DNA of 64,000 bases, from contig NZ_JAZIFX010000001.1 of NCBI RefSeq assembly GCF_036634175.1, positions 2,356,001-2,420,000 on the forward strand. Direction: 5' to 3'. Shown here one piece after another: positions 61,510 to 64,000 of the stretch. The DNA comes from Streptomyces sp. P9-A2 (GTDB lineage Bacteria > Actinomycetota > Actinomycetes > Streptomycetales > Streptomycetaceae). Under the pieces are notes generated by a model that saw only the letters and a list, made by a program, of their open reading frames with translations, did not search any database and was not told the DNA's origin. A program made the translations under genes and the position numbers. Every line of letters begins with the position of its first letter. Position 1 is the stretch's first letter.

Positions 61510-61877
61510 CAGCAGCCCTCCCTGATGAGGCGGTGCACCTCGACAGAGATCGGGCAGGTGGGGGACTTCTGACAGTGCTCGCACCCGGGTGCGTGATCGA
61601 ACAGGTAGCGGTAGGCCCGTCGTCCGACGCAGCGCCTGCACCCGCGGGGGAACCAGTCGTAGGTGCTGTCCAGCCACTTCTTCTTCCGCGGGCCCAGGTT
61701 GACGGCCGTGAGCGAGGTGAGGGCGATCCCGTCCCACACGCACGTCGCGCCGCGCACCTGCGCCTGGGTGAGGCCGTCCAGGTCGGGCAGCGTCAGGGCC
61801 GCTATCACTTGGTCCCGGGCGGTCTGAGTCGTCGTGGGGCTGTCGTCCGTGCAGGCGGCTTGCGTAGGCTCTGCCAT
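61509..61877 (-). CDS. Cysteine-rich phage protein, 122 aa
   Basis: ATG 61,877 with AGAGGAG 6 bases upstream. The N-terminal 45 residues are polar. The C-terminal half carries CRRC, CEHC and a further Cys (SPTC), plus His, consistent with one zinc-binding site (GCRRCVGRRAYRYLFDHAPG). I do not recognise a family. Coupled to the CxxC protein downstream, divergent from the GntR gene. Confidence 0.65.
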   Translation of the reverse strand: MAEPTQAACTDDSPTTTQTARDQVIAALTLPDLDGLTQAQVRGATCVWDGIALTSLTAVNLGPRKKKWLDSTYDWFPRGCRRCVGRRAYRYLFDHAPGCEHCQKSPTCPISVEVHRLIREGC

Positions 61878-62060
61878 GTCGTCGCTCCTCTGAAGCGTCG
61901 TCCATGCCCCCGGACCGGTCGCACGGTCGCGGGGGTCTTCTGTGTGAGCCACCGTACTGGAACCGCACCCCTGCACAACCCTCTTCGTATCACTACGTAC
62001 CTCCGCGGCGCGCCGCGCTGCCAAGAGGCGGCGTGCGGAGGAGCGCGCGATCCTGCGCTC

Positions 62061-62342
62061 ATGAGCGACGACGACAGCCTCGAGGTGGTCTACGAGTACG
62101 TGCGGATCGCCGACCTGGTCGCCGCAGACATTGCGTCCGGCCGGCTTCCGCTCGGCGCCCGGTTGCCGGGTGAGCAGGAACTCGCCGACATGCACGGGGT
62201 GAGCGTGAGTACGTCGCGGCGGGTACGGCGTGAGCTGGTGCGGCGCGGCCTTGTGCGGGCGCTACCCGCAAAGGGCACGTTCGTGATCCGGACATCGCCG
62301 GTTGACCCCGGGCATGACGAAACGCCCCCGCCCTCCCCGTAA
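62061..62342 (+). CDS. GntR-type winged-helix regulator, single domain
   Basis: 93 residues containing only the GntR winged helix: YVRIADLVAADIASGRLPLG, LPGEQELADMHGVSVSTSRR, LVRRGLVRALPAKGTFVI. There is no effector domain, so it is shorter than host GntR proteins (usually 220 or more). It diverges from the cysteine-rich pair and ends in a terminator shared with the convergent membrane gene. Likely a prophage regulator of its own region. Confidence 0.85.
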   Translation: MSDDDSLEVVYEYVRIADLVAADIASGRLPLGARLPGEQELADMHGVSVSTSRRVRRELVRRGLVRALPAKGTFVIRTSPVDPGHDETPPPSP

Positions 62343-62359
62343 CAGGGGAGAGCGGGGGC
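62324..62359. terminator. Bidirectional terminator
   Basis: GCCCCCGCCCTCCCCG (62,324-62,339), loop TAAC, AGGGGAGAGCGGGGGC (62,344-62,359): 14 of 16 pairs. It overlaps the end of the GntR gene and lies about 60 bases beyond the stop of the convergent membrane-protein gene. Confidence 0.8.
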
Positions 62360-62421
62360 AGTTGTTGGGCGGGGGATGAGACGTCCCGGGCCGGCCTCCC
62401 ACCACGGGGCCGGTCCGGGAC

Positions 62422-62751
62422 TTACACGCCGGTGCGGTAGTAGTCCTCGACATCCTGCGGCGGCGGCGCCGGTGTCCCGCCTCGGTCCGTCACCTGGTCC
62501 CGGAGGACGAGCGCCCACCGGCTGATCGACCACAGGACACCGCGGGTGCGGGTCTGTTCCTCGCGCAGCTCGGTGCACTCTTCCTTCAGCCGGTCGACGG
62601 ACGCTTGGAGCACAGAGAGGTCGACCTGCTTCGTGTTCGGGGCGGTGGAGATGCGTGCCGCGCTCCGGGTGCCCCGGTAGGTGATGACTCCCATCGTGAT
62701 GGTGCCGATGACGCTGATGACCGCCCCGACGACTCCCCAGACACCGTTCAC
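62422..62751 (-). CDS. Phage protein with TM segment and coiled coil, 109 aa
   Basis: GTG start. One N-terminal membrane span (NGVWGVVGAVISVIGTITMG) then a coiled coil (VDLSVLQASVDRLKEECTEL, REEQTRTRGVLWSI) and a Pro-rich end. The layout resembles small phage lysis-accessory (spanin- or DUF2746-like) proteins; function not established. GTGA overlap with the upstream gene, in the lysis module. Confidence 0.6.
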   Translation of the reverse strand: MNGVWGVVGAVISVIGTITMGVITYRGTRSAARISTAPNTKQVDLSVLQASVDRLKEECTELREEQTRTRGVLWSISRWALVLRDQVTDRGGTPAPPPQDVEDYYRTGV

Positions 62752-63194
62752 CCGGGTCTCCCCTCAGCCGCCTGGCCGAGGTTCCGGGGTGTACCGGCAT
62801 CAGGCGGGACTCTCGATGCGCACCAGATCACCCCACAGTGCGATGTGATGTACCAGGCCCACAGCCACAGGCCGCGCGTGTAGTCGCCGCCGATGCCTGC
62901 CCAGCTGTAGGCGAACGCCCAGAGCGTCGGCGGGGCGGACGCGGCGACGAAGCCCCAGCGGTCCGGTCCGAAGCGCACCCAGGCGCAGCAGAATGCGGCG
63001 GCGCCGCAGATGATCCAGATCCACGCCCAGTAGCGCAGGGGTGCGAAGTGGAGCAGCAGCTCGAGGCCGCCGGTCGCCGTGGGCGGGTTGAAGATGAACG
63101 ACGCACCGAAGCACACCTTGCCGGCGCCCATGAAGACGAGGAAGGGACCGCGGCGGCCCAGCCGGGTGCTGAGCCGCCGGACCGCCGCGCGCAT
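62748..63194 (-). CDS. Phage multispan membrane protein, 148 aa
   Basis: Four hydrophobic, Trp-rich spans (GPFLVFMGAGKVCFGASFIF; YWAWIWIICGAAAFCCAWV; WGFVAASAPPTLWAFAYSWA; GLWLWAWYITSHCGVIWC). Position directly after the holin gene (one-base TGATG overlap) suggests a lysis-module role, for example a second holin or antiholin. No family recognised. Confidence 0.65.
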   Translation of the reverse strand: MRAAVRRLSTRLGRRGPFLVFMGAGKVCFGASFIFNPPTATGGLELLLHFAPLRYWAWIWIICGAAAFCCAWVRFGPDRWGFVAASAPPTLWAFAYSWAGIGGDYTRGLWLWAWYITSHCGVIWCASRVPPDAGTPRNLGQAAEGRPG

Positions 63195-63460
63195 CAGACG
63201 CTCGGCGCCGAGCTGGCGCTGTTCTTCGCGCCCACCACCCGGGCCGCGATCCCCTTCACCAGCGTCACCACCGCCGCTATGCCGGCGACGGCGACGCTTT
63301 CCCAGAAGGAGGCGGACAGCATGTCGGCCGGTCCTGCGGCGAGGGCGACCGCGCCGGCCGCGCCGAGGAACGTCCAGATGATCCGCTCGATCAGGTCGAC
63401 CGCGTAGGTGCGGGCCGTCTTCACGACAGTCTCGGCGTGGGGCAGGTTGATCTCAGACAT
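63194..63460 (-). CDS. Phage holin (r1t-type)
   Basis: 88 residues, two hydrophobic segments (IIWTFLGAAGAVALAAGPAD and FWESVAVAGIAAVVTLVKGI), a charged C-terminus and a short polar N-terminus: the layout of r1t-type holins, which make the membrane hole that starts lysis. It follows the amidase gene by 2 bases in the same direction, as in many Streptomyces phages. Confidence 0.82.
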   Translation of the reverse strand: MSEINLPHAETVVKTARTYAVDLIERIIWTFLGAAGAVALAAGPADMLSASFWESVAVAGIAAVVTLVKGIAARVVGAKNSASSAPSV

Positions 63461-63462
63461 GG

Positions 63463-64000
63463 TCAGGAACCCTTCTTCTCGAGCGCGGTGACGCGCTTCT
63501 CCAGAGCGGTGAGCCGCTCCTCGGTGGTGGGCTTCGGGGCCGGGGCCGGGGGCTTGGGTGCGGGCGGCTTCGCGCCAGGCGACCAGCTGGCGGGGTGGGT
63601 GAGGCGCTCGGCGACGCGAGTGCGGATGGTGCTGTGCCCGGGGTAGCCCGGGCCGCGCGGGTCGACCTTGCCGGGCTGCCACTCCTCGTGAGCGATGACG
63701 GAGATGGTGCCCTTGCCGTCCTTGTTCCAGCCGTGTTCCCGGAGCACCGCAGCGGAGGCGCGCACGATCGCTTCGACCTGGGCGGCGGGCCAGGGGTCCT
63801 TGCCGTCGCCGAGGTTCTCGCACTCGTAGCCGTAGAAGTGCCGGTTCCCGTCGGTGTTCGACTCGTTGTCCGCGGGGAGGACCTTCTCCGCGATGACTGC
63901 GCGCAGGACGTCGTCGTCGCCCAGGCCGGCGTGGTTGGTCCGGCCGTAGCCGATGAGGTGGACGGTGCCGTCCTTGGTGATGACGCCGTGGCACAGCGGG
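63463..64000 (-). CDS. N-acetylmuramoyl-L-alanine amidase (endolysin), 5' end outside window
   Basis: Peptidoglycan-recognition/Amidase_2-type endolysin; the first residues lie beyond the right edge. Zinc ligands can be seen: His in GYGRTNHAGLGDD and the late IAHEEWQPGKVDP (His and the Lys/Asp pair of the family). FYGYECENLGDG carries a conserved Tyr/Glu region. The C-terminus has a Pro/Lys linker (PPAPKPPAPAPKPTTE) and a short coiled coil (RLTALEKRVTALEKK). It hydrolyses the bond between MurNAc and the peptide stem to release phage. It heads the lysis cassette. Confidence 0.9.
   Translation of the reverse strand, partial: PLCHGVITKDGTVHLIGYGRTNHAGLGDDDVLRAVIAEKVLPADNESNTDGNRHFYGYECENLGDGKDPWPAAQVEAIVRASAAVLREHGWNKDGKGTISVIAHEEWQPGKVDPRGPGYPGHSTIRTRVAERLTHPASWSPGAKPPAPKPPAPAPKPTTEERLTALEKRVTALEKKGS

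Larger units (their letters stand above)
61002..64000. mobile_element. End of a prophage, continues beyond window
   Basis: Right of the attachment site come small cysteine-rich proteins, a GntR-type regulator, small membrane proteins, a holin and an amidase endolysin in typical phage density and coupling. The 350 bases after the attachment site (61,002-61,353) hold GGCTCACTC-type direct repeats (near 61,017, 61,077) and a hairpin, but no gene. No integrase or structural genes lie inside the window. Confidence 0.75.

Overview
The window is high-GC actinobacterial DNA with Streptomyces character: GTG and TTG starts, many ATGA stop/start overlaps, twin-arginine signal peptides, and gene content (Mce locus, MatB, an MreB-like protein, PucR and IclR regulators, MAB_1171c-type membrane proteins) typical of a Streptomyces chromosome. 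As I remember it, the order resembles the Streptomyces coelicolor mce-to-matB-to-mbl stretch around SCO2420-SCO2451, but I could not check this.

Left part (1-28 kb). 1-3.45 kb is the promoter-proximal end of an Mce lipid-uptake operon, transcribed leftward (ATPase, two YrbE permeases, first Mce protein, cut by the window edge). Diverging from it are three secreted proteins (4.2-7.5 kb). An IS200/IS605 element with intact tnpB and frameshifted tnpA follows (7.5-9.3 kb). Next come a PucR regulator, a family 35 glycosidase with an altered acid/base motif, and a leftward arabinoside operon (sugar-binding protein, two permeases, GH51 arabinofuranosidase). A rightward, translationally coupled operon (19.5-24.1 kb) encodes a zincin-like protein, two MAB_1171c-like membrane proteins, a tiny linker gene and a flavoprotein. 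An SMP-30 lactonase plus IclR pair (24.1-25.8 kb) probably controls the arabinoside operon through a shared operator-like sequence.

Middle (27.6-40.7 kb). A mostly coupled cell-envelope operon: DUF2613-like peptide (divergent), DUF3068 protein, GT4 glycosyltransferase, methyltransferase, a 1479-residue AftD-like arabinofuranosyltransferase, condensation-like acyltransferase, second methyltransferase, multispan membrane protein, Trm112-like protein with a histidine repeat, and FkbM methyltransferase. The core recalls the mycobacterial Rv0224c-Rv0236c neighbourhood and is the most interesting system here. Then come matB, a wrecked carboxyltransferase gene, an MreB-like gene, a STAS-ANTAR protein, insertion-sequence and sigma-factor relics, and a paired SMR efflux system with its TetR regulator.

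Right (47.2-64 kb). A 46-bp 3'-tRNA fragment occurs twice as a direct repeat (47,167 and 60,956) and brackets a 13.8-kb fructan island: two GH32 enzymes, a dipeptide-type ABC importer, a LacI regulator and a deleted fructokinase gene. No integrase is visible. To the right of the second repeat is the end of a prophage (amidase, holin, small membrane proteins, a GntR-type regulator), cut by the window edge. The likeliest picture is tandem integration at one tRNA gene whose intact copy lies beyond the right edge.
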